DNA of 64,000 nucleotides, from assembly GCF_039526385.1 (NCBI RefSeq), contig NZ_BAAAIX010000019.1, positions 1 through 64,000 of the forward strand, written 5' to 3'. Source of the stretch: Luteococcus peritonei (GTDB taxonomy: Bacteria; Actinomycetota; Actinomycetes; Propionibacteriales; Propionibacteriaceae). Each line of letters opens with the position of its first letter. Position 1 is the first letter of the stretch. The notes beneath the pieces were generated by a model that saw nothing but the letters and a program-made list of their open reading frames with translations, searched no databases and was not told where the DNA came from. Shown piece by piece: positions 33,991 to 43,913 of the stretch. The position numbers and the translations under genes are program-made.

Positions 33991-36090
33991 GTGACGCACC
34001 CCCAGTTCGTGCTGCTGCAGGACGACAGCACCGCCCTCCTGCTGGACTGCGCCGGACCCTGGTTGCCGCGCGTGCTGCACTGGGGAGCCCCGCTCGGTGA
34101 GCTGGACCAAGCCGGTGTCGAGCAGATCCGGCAGGCCGTCGCCCATCCGCCGATGCACAACGGCATCCCCGACGAGGGCTACCAGGTCTCCCTGCTGCCC
34201 GAGCAGTGGGCCGGCTGGACCGGCCATCCCGGACTGTCCGGATCGCGTGGCGGCCGGGCCTGGGCGCCCCGTTTCACGGTCGGTTCCGTCGAGGCGGAGC
34301 AGCGGCGCGCCGTGGTGCACGCCGTCGACACCGACGCCGCCCTGGAACTGGAGCTGACCTGGGAACTGGCCGCCGGCGGCCTGCTCAGCACCCGGGCGCA
34401 ACTCACCAACACCGGTGCCGACGGCTACCAGCTCGACCAGCTGCTGCTCTGCCTGCCGGTTCCCGCCCGCGCCGGTGAGCTGCTCGACTTCGCCGGGCGC
34501 TGGGGCAAGGAGCGCGTCCCGCAGCGTCGGGCCATGACGGTGGGCAGCCACTGGCGCGAGGGGCGCCACGGCCGCACCGGCGCCGACTCCGCCTTCGTGC
34601 TGCACCTGGGCGAACCCGGCTTCGGCTTCCGGGCCGGGGAGGTCTGGAGCGTGCACACCGGCTGGAGCGGCAACCACGTCCACTACGCCGAGCGCACCCT
34701 GACCGGTGACCAGGTGATCGGTGGCGGAGAGCTGCTGCTGCCCGGCGAGATGGTGCTGGACGCCGGCCAGTCCTACACCAGCCCCTGGGTGCACTTCGCC
34801 CACGGCCAGGGCCTCGACCAGGTGGCCGCGAGCCACCACGCCTTCCTGCGCGAGCGCCACCCGGTGGATGCGGCCCGTCCGGTCACCCTGAACGTCTGGG
34901 AGGCGGTCTACTTCGACCACGACGCCGACCGCCTGCTGGACCTCGCCCGTCGTGCCTCCCAGGTGGGCATCGAGCGCTTCGTGCTCGACGACGGCTGGTT
35001 CGGCGCCCGTCGCGACGACCACGCCGGTCTGGGCGACTGGGTGGTGAGCGACGAGGCCTGGCCGCAGGGCCTGCACCCGCTGGTCGACGAGGTCACCCGG
35101 CTGGGGATGCAGTTCGGCCTGTGGTTCGAGCCGGAGATGGTCAACCCCGACTCCGACCTCGCCCGCGCGCACCCGGACTGGGTGATGCAGGTGCCGGGAC
35201 GGCTGCCGCTGGAGTCGCGCCACCAGTGGGTGCTGAACCTGGGCATCCCCGAAGCCTATGCCCATGTGCGCGACCAGCTGATGGCCCTGCTGGACTGCCA
35301 TGCCATCAGCTACATCAAGTGGGATCACAACCGCGACCTGGCCGATCCCGGCACCTCGCCCGAGGGCCGTCCCGGCGTTCACGAGCAGACCCTGGCCTTC
35401 TACCGCCTGGTGGACGAGCTGAAGGCCGCCCACCCCGGGCTGGAGATCGAGTCCTGCAGCTCGGGTGGCAGCCGGATCGACCTGGAGGTGATGCAGCACT
35501 GCGACCGGGTCTGGGTGAGCGACAACATCGACCCCACCGACCGCCAGCAGATGATGCGCTGGACCGCGCAGCTGCTGCCCCCGGAGATGCTCGGCTCCCA
35601 CATCGCCTCGGGGGCCTCGCACACCACCGGCCGCAACCACGACATCGCCTACCGGGCGGCCACCGCCGTCTTCGGCCACCTGGGGGTGGAGTGGGACCTG
35701 GCGAAGGCCACCGATGAGGAGCTGCGCCAGCTCACCGCCTGGATCGCCTGGTACCGGGAGCACCGCGAGGTGCTGAACGCCGGCCGCCTGGTGCGGGTCG
35801 ACCTGGCCGAGCCCGGGGCCTTCCTGCACGGCGTGGTCACCGAGGAGGTGGCGGTCTTTGGCTACACCCTGCTGGAGCTGCCCACCACCTGGAGCCCGGG
35901 CACCATCACCCTGCCCGGCCTGGATCCGTCGGCGCGCTACCGCGTGGAGCACCTGGACCTCACCGTCCCCCAGGGCCAGGAGCAGCCGGCGCCGGTCGAA
36001 CTCACCGGCCATCAACTGGCCACCGTCGGCCTGCGCGCCCCGCAGGTGCTGCCGGAGCGCACCCGGATCCTGGTGCTGCACCGGCTCTGA
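33991..36090 (+). CDS. Alpha-galactosidase, GH36 family
   Basis: 699 residues with no signal peptide, so it acts in the cytoplasm on imported alpha-galactosides (melibiose, raffinose type). GH36 marks: FVLDDGWFGARRDDHAGLGDW, FGLWFEPEMVNPDSDL, nucleophile D445 in YIKWDHNRD, CSSGGSRIDL and the acid/base D511 in VSDNIDPTD. Length is typical of bacterial GH36 (about 700-730). GTG 33991 was preferred to GTG 33970 because GAAAGTAGG precedes it; a TAGGCT -10 box lies at 33946-33951. The sugar ABC importer at 42-45 kb could supply its substrate, but they are separated by the carboxylase gene. Confidence 0.93.
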   Translation: MTHPQFVLLQDDSTALLLDCAGPWLPRVLHWGAPLGELDQAGVEQIRQAVAHPPMHNGIPDEGYQVSLLPEQWAGWTGHPGLSGSRGGRAWAPRFTVGSVEAEQRRAVVHAVDTDAALELELTWELAAGGLLSTRAQLTNTGADGYQLDQLLLCLPVPARAGELLDFAGRWGKERVPQRRAMTVGSHWREGRHGRTGADSAFVLHLGEPGFGFRAGEVWSVHTGWSGNHVHYAERTLTGDQVIGGGELLLPGEMVLDAGQSYTSPWVHFAHGQGLDQVAASHHAFLRERHPVDAARPVTLNVWEAVYFDHDADRLLDLARRASQVGIERFVLDDGWFGARRDDHAGLGDWVVSDEAWPQGLHPLVDEVTRLGMQFGLWFEPEMVNPDSDLARAHPDWVMQVPGRLPLESRHQWVLNLGIPEAYAHVRDQLMALLDCHAISYIKWDHNRDLADPGTSPEGRPGVHEQTLAFYRLVDELKAAHPGLEIESCSSGGSRIDLEVMQHCDRVWVSDNIDPTDRQQMMRWTAQLLPPEMLGSHIASGASHTTGRNHDIAYRAATAVFGHLGVEWDLAKATDEELRQLTAWIAWYREHREVLNAGRLVRVDLAEPGAFLHGVVTEEVAVFGYTLLELPTTWSPGTITLPGLDPSARYRVEHLDLTVPQGQEQPAPVELTGHQLATVGLRAPQVLPERTRILVLHRL

Positions 36091-36143
36091 GGCCGGCCCG
36101 CACAACACCGGGCCGAGACGACACGGCGCCGACGAGACGGCAA

Positions 36144-36175
36144 GGGCCCCGGACACCAGTGGGTGTCCGGGGCCC
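36144..36175. terminator. Bidirectional terminator between GH36 and the carboxylase
   Basis: Perfect 14-bp stem (GGGCCCCGGACACC and complement) with a 4-nt loop, between convergent genes. Confidence 0.8.
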
Positions 36176-36190
36176 CCGTGCTGCCGGGGC

Positions 36191-39100
36191 TCAGCGGGCG
36201 GCGCGCAGGATGTCGATGATCCGGGGCCGCATCTGCGCCACGGTGATCACCTCGTCCACCGAGCCCACCCGCACGGCGCGGTGGATGTCGTGCACGCCGT
36301 CGAACTCGGTGGCCACGGTGCTGATGGTCTCGGCCTTGACGCTCTCACGCACCTCGTCGAGCTCGGCATTGAAACCGGCCTTCTCGGTCTCCGGGGCGGC
36401 GGCGACGGCCTGCTTGAGCGCCACCACCCGGGGGTCGGCCTCGACGCGCTTGGCCACGTCGCGGGCGAAGACCACCGCCGCGGCCGGGGCACCACCGATC
36501 ACCGAGGCATAGGAGCCCTCCAGCGCCAACACCGTCATGTTCGGGTTCAGCGACTTCGAGAAGACCACATAGGCGCCGCCGTGGTAGCGGCTGATCACCA
36601 CGAAGATGATCGGGCCGTCGAAGTTGACGATGGCACGCCCGATCTCGGCGCCGTACTCCAGCTGCAGGTTTCGCATCGACTCGGGTGAGCCGTCGAAGCC
36701 CGACAGGTTGGCCAGCACCACGACGGGGCGGTTGCCGGTGGAGGCATTGATGGCGCGCGCCACCTTCTTCGACGAGCGCGGGAACAGGGTGCCGCCGCTG
36801 AAGCTGTCCGGGCCGTCCGCCGGCAGCAGGCCAGCCCGGGGGACCGGCTTGCTCTCGATGCCGATCAGCGTGATCGGCATGCCGCCGATGGTGGTGTCGT
36901 GCACCACCGCGGTGTCGGCCTCGGCCATGGTGGCCCAGCGCTCCAGCGGCTCGTGGTCGGCATCGGCCACCGCCCGCATCACCGAGCGGATGTCGAAGGG
37001 CTTCTTGCGCTCGGCATTCTTCTCGGCACTGAAGATCTCGCCCACCAAGGAGAAGTCCGAACCCTCCATCTGGTGCGGGCTGAGACCCACGTCACGGCCG
37101 TCCTCGTCGCTGGTGGGCAGATCGCGGGGCCGCTGCTCGCCCGGGGCCACATAGGTGTGCTCGTAGTGGCGCATCAGCACCCGCTGGGCGCCGGCGAGGT
37201 CGCTGGCCCAGTACTGGGCCTGGCCGTTCGGGCCCATGATGCGGTCGTGGCCGCCGATGCCGAAGTTGTCCTCGGCCGAGACGCCACCGGAGAAGTCCAG
37301 CGACTGCTTGCCGGTGAGCACCATCGCCGAGTCCGGCGTCATCACCAGGATGCCCTTGGTGTGCATCAGCATGGTGGCCTCGGCATTCCAGTAGGGCTGG
37401 GCGCCCACATTGATGCCCGCGACGATGACATTGATCTCGCCACCGTCCTGGGTGAAGTTCACGATCCGGCGCAGGGCATGGGCGACCGCGTCGAGGTTCT
37501 CGGTGCCGGAGTCCATGCTGATCCGTGCCCCCGAGCTGAGGGTGAACCAGTCGACCGGCAGGCCCAGCTCCGCGGCCCGGTCGATCGCGGCGACGATCCG
37601 GTCTGCCTCGGCGCCACCGATCGAGCCGAGCGAGCGCAGCGGGTCACCGAACAGGACGATGCGACGCACGCCCTGCGGATGCACCTCGGTGGGCGTGGTG
37701 ACGTCGGCCACGATGATGCCCGCGGTGTTCAGGCCGGGTTCGCGGTCCACCTCCACGAGCCGGCCGGACTCGTCGAGGTCGAGCTCGACGGCCCGTCCCC
37801 GCGAGGAGGCCACCAGGCCGAAGAGCTCATAGGGGTAGACCATGCCGCGACGGCGGGCGCGCAGCACCAGCTCGTCGTATCGCGAGGCGGTGGCCAGCGG
37901 CTCCGGGTCCGGGTCGAGGGTCTGGAAGCGCACCCCGAAGCCGGGCTGGTGGCTGAAGCGCACCACGGTGGGCACCGGTTCGGACTGCCCCGGGCGCGTG
38001 ATCAGGCTCTGGATCCGGACCTCCGCGATGCCGGCATCGGCGGTGATCGGCGCCAGCTGGGCCTCGATCGCGCCCAGGGCCCGCAGGTCCACGTCGAACT
38101 CTCCCCAGACGTGGATCCAGACGTGGTTGTGGTCCAGCTGCTTGGCTGGGGCGGCCTCGGCCCGCGCCCGGCGCACCGCCTCGGAGGCGGTGATCAGGGC
38201 ACGCTCCAGGTGGGGCATGCCGGTGATCCGGCCCTCGTCGTCGCGCACCAGCGAGAGTCGGCGCACCTGGGTGAGCGCCATGATCCGCTCGTCGGAGGGG
38301 TTGTCCTTGGCCACCGCGTCGAGCAGCAGCACGTTGCGGGGCGACTCCAGCCGGCTCAGCTCGAAGTTGGCCAGCCGCTGCATGTTGAGCTGGCGGGCCA
38401 CCATCGGGTGGAAGCCGCGGCGCACCACGTCCTCGACCGGACGGGCGTCGACGCAGCGGAAGGTGTAGTAGCCCACCGTCCCGGACTGCAGCGGCAGGAT
38501 CGCGATCGCGATGCGGCGCAGCCGGCAGAAGAAGTCCATCCCGGACAGCGCCTCGGACAACCGAGCGGCCATCTCGTCGCCGTCGGGCGCCCGGTCGCAG
38601 AGCAGGTAGAGGTCGACGCTCTGGTGGCGGTCCTGGGCCGGATCGGTGAAGGCCGGATCGCACAGCTCGTCCAGCAGCGTGGCCAGGCCGGAGCCGGGGA
38701 CGAACTCGTCCAGGTTGCCCACCGTGCTGGAGATGTGGGTGTGGCGGCCGTCGATCTCGTAGTTCGCGGTGGTCACCGCGCGCCCGGACAGGGTGCGCTG
38801 CTGCAGGTTGCTGAGCTGGTTGGCGCGGTAGTGGCGCTGGATCAGCACCTCCAGCAACGGCTCCTCGGCGGGCACCTCCTCGGCGGCACGGCCGCGCAGG
38901 AAGCCCACCAACCGGTCGGGGGCGCCCACCAGCTCCTCGGTGACGGCCCGACGGGCAGGCCCCTCGGGCAGCGCCTCCAGGTGGCCGAGCAGCTCCGGCA
39001 CCTGGGCCAGGGCGGCGGCCTGCTCGGCCTCCACGGCGGGGCGCTCGTACCAGCGGTAGCGGATGGAGCGGGCCAGGTCTCCGATGGCGGGGAAGCGACG

Positions 39101-41713
39101 CTGGGTGGCCAGCACCAGGTGGTCCAGCGTGGCGCGCAGCTCCGAACCCTGGCCCGCAGGACGGTCCTGGCCGCGCCAGGCCTGCAGGATGCCGGTGACC
39201 ACGGCCACCGCGGGCGACCAGTTCTGCTGCACCAGGAAGAGCCGGTAGACCGCCTCCTCCAGCTTCTCGGAGTGGTCCAGCGAGTCGACGCCGTAGTGGG
39301 CCAGCACCCGGGTGAGCCGCTCGGCGAAGGCATCAGGCAGCTGCTCGCGCTCCACGTCCAGCGAGGTGAGGTAGCGCTGGAACCACTCGCGGGTGGTGTG
39401 CACCTGCTCGTCCGGGCCGGGGGTGGCGGTGGTGGGGGAGTTGCGGAAGAGCTCGGCCAGTTCGGCGAAGGTCTCCAGCAGGGCCGCCTCGTCGGCCACC
39501 GGAACAGGCCAGGCCTCGCGGCCGGCCAGGTACGGCTTCAGCGGTCCGCTCGGGTCGGCGGGGTCTGCGTCGTAGCCGAGCACGACGGCGCGCAGGGCCG
39601 CGCGCTGCTCGGCGGGGCCGTCCTGACGGGCATCGGCAGGAAGCTCCAGGTCGACGATCTCGCCGGTCTCCTCGCCCTGCTCGGCCGCCTCGCCCAGCGG
39701 CTCCAGGCGCGCGATCGGGGCCCCGGTCTCCACCTGGGAGCCGGCGCGCACCGGGATCTCCTTCACGCGCGCCGCGAAGGGCGCGGTGATGATGGTCTCC
39801 ATCTTCATGCTCTCCAGCACGATGACCCGGTCGCCGGCGGCCACCACGTCACCCTCCGCGACGGGGGTGGCCACCACCAGGGCGGGGGCCTGCGAGCGCA
39901 GCACGCCGCCCTCGTCCTTGCTGACCCGGTGGCCCTGGCCGTCCACCTCGATCATCTGCACCGGGCCGGGGGCGCCGAGCAGCACGCGGTGGCTGCGCCC
40001 GCCGATGGCCAGGCGGGCGGTGAACTCGTCGAGCCGGTCGAAGCGGGCCTGCACGCACTCGGTGCTGCCGGCGGTGGTGATGGTGACGTCGAACAGGTTG
40101 GGTCCGGTGCGCAGCACGCGCACGGCATGGGTGGTGCCGCGCAGCTTGAGCTCCACCGGGCGGCCCAGCTCGTGGGCGGCCAGCGGGCGGCCGCGACGGG
40201 CGGTGTCGAAGAAGCGGGCACGTTCGATCTGCTCGGTGGCCAGGTGAGCCTCGATCCCGGCCACCACCAGGGCGGCACCGGAGCCGCGGGTTGACTGCAG
40301 CCGTCCCTCGGCACGCACCCGGTCGATCCAGCCGGTGTCGGCCCAGCGGTGGCCCGCCTCCTCGCCCTGGCGGGGCCCGACGACCTCCGGCTGGTCCAGC
40401 AGGTCCAGGATGAAGGACTTGTTGGTGGTGCCGCCGTCGATCACCACCTCGGTCTCCGCCACGGCGCGACGCAGCCGGGCCAGCGCCTCCTCGCGGGTGG
40501 CGCCGAAGGCGATGATCTTGGCGATCATGGAGTCGAAGTCGGCCGGGATGGTGTCGCCCTGGCCCACGCCGGTGTCGACGCGGATGCCGGGGCCCTGCGG
40601 CAGGGCCAGGTGGTCGATGTGGCCGGGGGCCGGCGCGAAGTCACGGTCGGCGTCCTCGGCATTGAGCCGGGCCTCGACGGCGTGCCCGATCTCGGCGGGC
40701 CGCTCGCCGGTCAGGGCGCCACCGCTGGCGACGTGGAACTGCAGCTTCACCAGGTCGGTGCGGGTGGTCAGCTCGGTGATCGGGTGCTCCACCTGCAGCC
40801 GGGTGTTGACCTCCAGGAAGGCGAACAGGTCCTCGTCGCTCTGGTAGAGGAATTCGACGGTGCAGGCACCGACATAGCCGACCCGCACCGCCAGCCGCTC
40901 CGCGGAGGCCTTGACCTCGGCCACCCTCTCGGGCGAGAGCAGGGGAGAGGCGGACTCCTCGATGACCTTCTGGTTGCGGCGCTGGACGGTGCAGTCGCGC
41001 ACGCCCAGGGCCCAGGCGGTGCCGTGGCCATCGGCGATCACCTGCACCTCGACGTGCCGCGCGCCGGTGACCAGGCTCTCCAGGAAGACCACGCCGGAGC
41101 CGAAGGCGCGCTCCGCCTCGCCGCGGGTGCGCTCGTAGACATCGGTGAGCTCGGCGGCATTGGTCACCTTGGTGATGCCGCGCCCACCACCGCCCGCGGT
41201 GGCCTTGAGCATCAGGGGGTAGCCGATCTGCTCGGCCTTCGCCAGGGCCGCCTCCAGGCTGTCCAGGCCGCCCTGGCTCCACGGCGCCACCGGAACACCC
41301 ACTTCCTCGGCGATCAGCTTGGAGCCGATCTTGTCGCCGAGCTGACGCATGGCCTGCGCGGAGGGGCCGATGAAGGTGATCCCCAGCCGCTCGCAGAGCT
41401 CCGCGAAGGCGGGGTCCTCGGCCACGAAGCCCCAGCCCACCCAGGCCGCATCGGCGCCGGTGGCCACCAGGGCACACTCCAGCACCTCGAGATTGAGGTA
41501 GGGCCGGGCCGAGGCGGGGCCCAGGTCGTGGGCCACGTCGGCCTCGCGCACGAACATCGCGCCGGCCTCGCCCTCGGTGTACAGCGCGATCACCTGGATC
41601 GGCTCGCTGCCGGGGCGCTCCGCATTGAGGTCCCGCACCGCGTGGACCAGCCGCATGGCGGCCTCTCCGCGGTTGATGATGGCGACGCGACTGATGGTCT
41701 TCTGCTCGGGCAC
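36191..41713 (-). CDS. Giant single-chain biotin-dependent acyl-CoA carboxylase
   Basis: 1840 residues joining parts that are usually separate subunits. Residues 1-450 are biotin carboxylase (RVAIINRGEAAMRLV, KATAGGGGRGITKV, FLEVNTRLQVEHPITE). The biotinyl domain follows with ESMKMET and biotin-carrier Lys637. A long central region (about 750-1270) has no named motif. The C-terminal about 550 residues are a carboxyltransferase with both crotonase-like halves (GIIVADVTTPTEV, LSSGARISMDSG, ANLSGFDGSPESMRN, YGAEIGRAIVNFDGPIIFVVISRYHGGAYVVFS). The order BC-BCCP-central-CT is that of eukaryotic acetyl-CoA carboxylase. Substrate may be acetyl- or propionyl-CoA. GTG 41713 follows AGGACGG. Confidence 0.9.
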   Translation of the reverse strand: MPEQKTISRVAIINRGEAAMRLVHAVRDLNAERPGSEPIQVIALYTEGEAGAMFVREADVAHDLGPASARPYLNLEVLECALVATGADAAWVGWGFVAEDPAFAELCERLGITFIGPSAQAMRQLGDKIGSKLIAEEVGVPVAPWSQGGLDSLEAALAKAEQIGYPLMLKATAGGGGRGITKVTNAAELTDVYERTRGEAERAFGSGVVFLESLVTGARHVEVQVIADGHGTAWALGVRDCTVQRRNQKVIEESASPLLSPERVAEVKASAERLAVRVGYVGACTVEFLYQSDEDLFAFLEVNTRLQVEHPITELTTRTDLVKLQFHVASGGALTGERPAEIGHAVEARLNAEDADRDFAPAPGHIDHLALPQGPGIRVDTGVGQGDTIPADFDSMIAKIIAFGATREEALARLRRAVAETEVVIDGGTTNKSFILDLLDQPEVVGPRQGEEAGHRWADTGWIDRVRAEGRLQSTRGSGAALVVAGIEAHLATEQIERARFFDTARRGRPLAAHELGRPVELKLRGTTHAVRVLRTGPNLFDVTITTAGSTECVQARFDRLDEFTARLAIGGRSHRVLLGAPGPVQMIEVDGQGHRVSKDEGGVLRSQAPALVVATPVAEGDVVAAGDRVIVLESMKMETIITAPFAARVKEIPVRAGSQVETGAPIARLEPLGEAAEQGEETGEIVDLELPADARQDGPAEQRAALRAVVLGYDADPADPSGPLKPYLAGREAWPVPVADEAALLETFAELAELFRNSPTTATPGPDEQVHTTREWFQRYLTSLDVEREQLPDAFAERLTRVLAHYGVDSLDHSEKLEEAVYRLFLVQQNWSPAVAVVTGILQAWRGQDRPAGQGSELRATLDHLVLATQRRFPAIGDLARSIRYRWYERPAVEAEQAAALAQVPELLGHLEALPEGPARRAVTEELVGAPDRLVGFLRGRAAEEVPAEEPLLEVLIQRHYRANQLSNLQQRTLSGRAVTTANYEIDGRHTHISSTVGNLDEFVPGSGLATLLDELCDPAFTDPAQDRHQSVDLYLLCDRAPDGDEMAARLSEALSGMDFFCRLRRIAIAILPLQSGTVGYYTFRCVDARPVEDVVRRGFHPMVARQLNMQRLANFELSRLESPRNVLLLDAVAKDNPSDERIMALTQVRRLSLVRDDEGRITGMPHLERALITASEAVRRARAEAAPAKQLDHNHVWIHVWGEFDVDLRALGAIEAQLAPITADAGIAEVRIQSLITRPGQSEPVPTVVRFSHQPGFGVRFQTLDPDPEPLATASRYDELVLRARRRGMVYPYELFGLVASSRGRAVELDLDESGRLVEVDREPGLNTAGIIVADVTTPTEVHPQGVRRIVLFGDPLRSLGSIGGAEADRIVAAIDRAAELGLPVDWFTLSSGARISMDSGTENLDAVAHALRRIVNFTQDGGEINVIVAGINVGAQPYWNAEATMLMHTKGILVMTPDSAMVLTGKQSLDFSGGVSAEDNFGIGGHDRIMGPNGQAQYWASDLAGAQRVLMRHYEHTYVAPGEQRPRDLPTSDEDGRDVGLSPHQMEGSDFSLVGEIFSAEKNAERKKPFDIRSVMRAVADADHEPLERWATMAEADTAVVHDTTIGGMPITLIGIESKPVPRAGLLPADGPDSFSGGTLFPRSSKKVARAINASTGNRPVVVLANLSGFDGSPESMRNLQLEYGAEIGRAIVNFDGPIIFVVISRYHGGAYVVFSKSLNPNMTVLALEGSYASVIGGAPAAAVVFARDVAKRVEADPRVVALKQAVAAAPETEKAGFNAELDEVRESVKAETISTVATEFDGVHDIHRAVRVGSVDEVITVAQMRPRIIDILRAAR

Positions 41714-41904
41714 GGAACCGTCCTGGTCTGGGGGCTGGGGGACTCTGCCCACGTTAGGGCCGCGCACCCCCGACGATGCGTGGGGACGCCCGCAAGGCTG
41801 TGGACCCGGCTTTGTGGGAATCTGACAGTCGAGCCCGGCCCGGGCGTCGCCGCATCCGGGACGATGCTCGGCATTGGGGGGTCAGAAGTCCTTGTGCAGT
41901 GGAA

Positions 41905-41944
41905 GATCCCACATCGTTCGGTGATTGACCGAACGGTCGGGATC
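41905..41944. promoter_or_regulatory. 40-bp dyad upstream of the sugar ABC operon
   Basis: CGTTCGGT (41915-41922) and ACCGAACG (41928-41935) are exact complements around GATTG, flanked by GATCCC (41905-41910) and GGGATC (41939-41944), also complementary. It ends 52 bp before the first permease gene. Suitable as an operator, with the ROK protein encoded downstream as the nearest candidate. Nothing else is seen between the carboxylase start (41713) and 41997. Confidence 0.5.
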
Positions 41945-41996
41945 GTGGGAAGTTGTCCGCGTCGCCAACGACGGCGACCGGACGAGAGGGCCGACC

Positions 41997-42917
41997 ATGG
42001 CAGCTGCCCACCCCGTCGACCGGACGGAGAGCCGCGGACGACGACCACGCCCCAAGGACGACACCGCCCTGGCCCTGGTCTTCATCCTTCCCGCCCTGGT
42101 GGGCTTCCTGGTCTTCCTGCTCTGGCCCACCCTGCGCGGCATCTACCTGTCCTTCACGAGCTTCAACCTGCTCACCCCGCCACGCTTCGTGGGACTGGAC
42201 AACTACGTGCGGATGGTCAACGACCCGATCTTCTGGAATGCCGCCAAGGCGACCCTGGAGTACGTGGTGATCAACATCGGCCTGCAGACCGTGCTGGCCC
42301 TGCTGATCGCGGTGCTGATGGACCGGCTCACCAGGTCCACGCTGGTGCGCGGCGTGGTGCTGGCGCCCTACCTGGTCTCCAATGTGGTGGCCGCCATGGT
42401 CTTCCTCTGGCTGCTCGACTCGGAGCTGGGCATCGTGAACCAGTGGATCGCCTCCTTGGGCCTGGAACGGATCCCCTTCCTCACCGACGAGACCTGGGCC
42501 ATCCCCACCATCGCGCTGATCAATGTCTGGCGCCACATGGGCTACACCGCGCTGCTGATCTTCGCGGGCCTGCAGACCATCCCGCCGACGGTCTACGAGG
42601 CCGGGCGGGTGGACGGCGCCAGCGAGATCGAGATGTTCCGACGGATCACGATGCCGCTGCTGCGCCCGATCCTGGCGCTGGTGCTGATCATGACCGTGAT
42701 CGGCAGTTTCCAGGTCTTCGACACGGTGGCCGTCACCACCGGCGGTGGCCCGGTGAATGCCTCGCGGGTGCTGCAGGTCTACATCTACGACATGGCCTTC
42801 GGACGCTTCCAGTTCGGCTATGCCTCGGCGCTGTCCGTCGCCCTCCTGGTGATCCTGATGGTGATCACCGTCATCCAGTACCGGCTCACCCGGGCCGGCG
42901 AGACCGACCTGAGCTGA
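41997..42917 (+). CDS. Sugar ABC transporter permease (MalF-like)
   Basis: 306-residue membrane protein with six hydrophobic segments. The EAA loop that contacts the ATPase is EAGRVDGASEIEMFRRITMPLLRP. FILPALVGFLVFLLWPTLRGIYLSFTSFN is the first transmembrane segment typical of CUT1 importers. ATG 41997 follows GAGAGGG; an upstream in-frame ATG at 41925 would lie inside the dyad. First gene of permease-permease-binding protein-(ROK). Confidence 0.93.
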   Translation: MAAAHPVDRTESRGRRPRPKDDTALALVFILPALVGFLVFLLWPTLRGIYLSFTSFNLLTPPRFVGLDNYVRMVNDPIFWNAAKATLEYVVINIGLQTVLALLIAVLMDRLTRSTLVRGVVLAPYLVSNVVAAMVFLWLLDSELGIVNQWIASLGLERIPFLTDETWAIPTIALINVWRHMGYTALLIFAGLQTIPPTVYEAGRVDGASEIEMFRRITMPLLRPILALVLIMTVIGSFQVFDTVAVTTGGGPVNASRVLQVYIYDMAFGRFQFGYASALSVALLVILMVITVIQYRLTRAGETDLS

Positions 42918-42924
42918 GGCCGAG

Positions 42925-43902
42925 ATGACCAACCCACTGGTTCCTGCCCCCGCCGCCCTCGTCGACGAGACCCTGCCCCAGGCCACCTCCTCGACGCCTG
43001 CCGGTGAGCCGCCCGTCGCGCACCGGCGCCGACCCACCGCCGGTCGCGTGCTGGCCTGGTGCGTGATGGGCCTGATCATCCTGGTGACGCTCTTCCCCTT
43101 CTACTGGATCCTGCGCACCGCCCTGTCCACCAATCCCTCGCTGATCGCCGAGCCCACCCGCTTCACGCCCCCGGAGTCCACGCTGGACGGCTTCCGTCGG
43201 GTGCTGGGACTGCAGACCGGGCAGGCCGCGATCGATGCCGGCGGCTCGGGTCAGCAGATCGACTTCTGGCGCTACCTGCGCAATTCCGTGGTGGTGGCCA
43301 CCCTGGTCACCGTCGGGCAGGTCTTCTTCTCGGCGATGGCCGCCTATGCCTTCAGCCGGCTGGAGTGGCGAGGCCGCAACTTCTTCTACGGCCTCTTCCT
43401 GGCCGGGCTGATGGTGCCCACCATCTTCACCTTCCTGCCCAACTTCGTGCTGGTCAAGCAGCTCGGCCTGCTCGATTCGCTGCTGGGCATCGCGCTGCCG
43501 GGCATGCTGATGACACCCTTCGCGGTCTTCTTCCTGCGGCAGTTCTTCGCCAACATCCCCAAGGAGCTGGAGGAGGCCTCCCTGCTGGACGGCTCCTCCA
43601 AGGTGCGCAACTTCTTCACCCTGATCCTGCCGATGAGCTCCGCACCGGTGGCCACCTTGTCGATCCTCACCTACATCGCGGCCTGGAATGACTACTTCTG
43701 GCCGCTGATGGTCAGCTACACCGACAAGTCGCGGGTGCTCACCGTGGGACTGTCCATCTTCCGCAGCCAGACCCCGCAGACCGGCCCGGACTGGTCCGGC
43801 CTGATGGCGGCCACCCTGGTGGCTGCGCTGCCCATGCTCGTGCTCTTCGCCTGCTTCGCCAGGCGCATCGTGAACTCCATCGGCTTCAGCGGGATCAAGT
43901 GA
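42925..43902 (+). CDS. Sugar ABC transporter permease (MalG-like)
   Basis: 325 residues. The N-terminal 40 residues are a charged Pro/Ala-rich extension, followed by six hydrophobic segments. The EAA loop is EEASLLDGSSKVRNFFTLILPMSSAP. Pairs with the upstream MalF-like protein to form the CUT1 channel. Seven bases separate the genes. Partner ATPase is not in this window; CUT1 importers of Actinobacteria often share one MsiK-type ATPase encoded elsewhere. Confidence 0.93.
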   Translation: MTNPLVPAPAALVDETLPQATSSTPAGEPPVAHRRRPTAGRVLAWCVMGLIILVTLFPFYWILRTALSTNPSLIAEPTRFTPPESTLDGFRRVLGLQTGQAAIDAGGSGQQIDFWRYLRNSVVVATLVTVGQVFFSAMAAYAFSRLEWRGRNFFYGLFLAGLMVPTIFTFLPNFVLVKQLGLLDSLLGIALPGMLMTPFAVFFLRQFFANIPKELEEASLLDGSSKVRNFFTLILPMSSAPVATLSILTYIAAWNDYFWPLMVSYTDKSRVLTVGLSIFRSQTPQTGPDWSGLMAATLVAALPMLVLFACFARRIVNSIGFSGIK

Positions 43903-43913
43903 GGACCAGAACC

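Noticed and set aside
33748..36156. Minus-strand extension of the secreted-protein frame to 36156
   Set aside because: It is antisense to the alpha-galactosidase gene; a signal peptide begins at ATG 33747 with a ribosome site, so the extension is not coding.
36899..40294. Plus-strand open frame of about 1130 codons
   Set aside because: Antisense shadow of the acyl-CoA carboxylase; no domain-like sequence.
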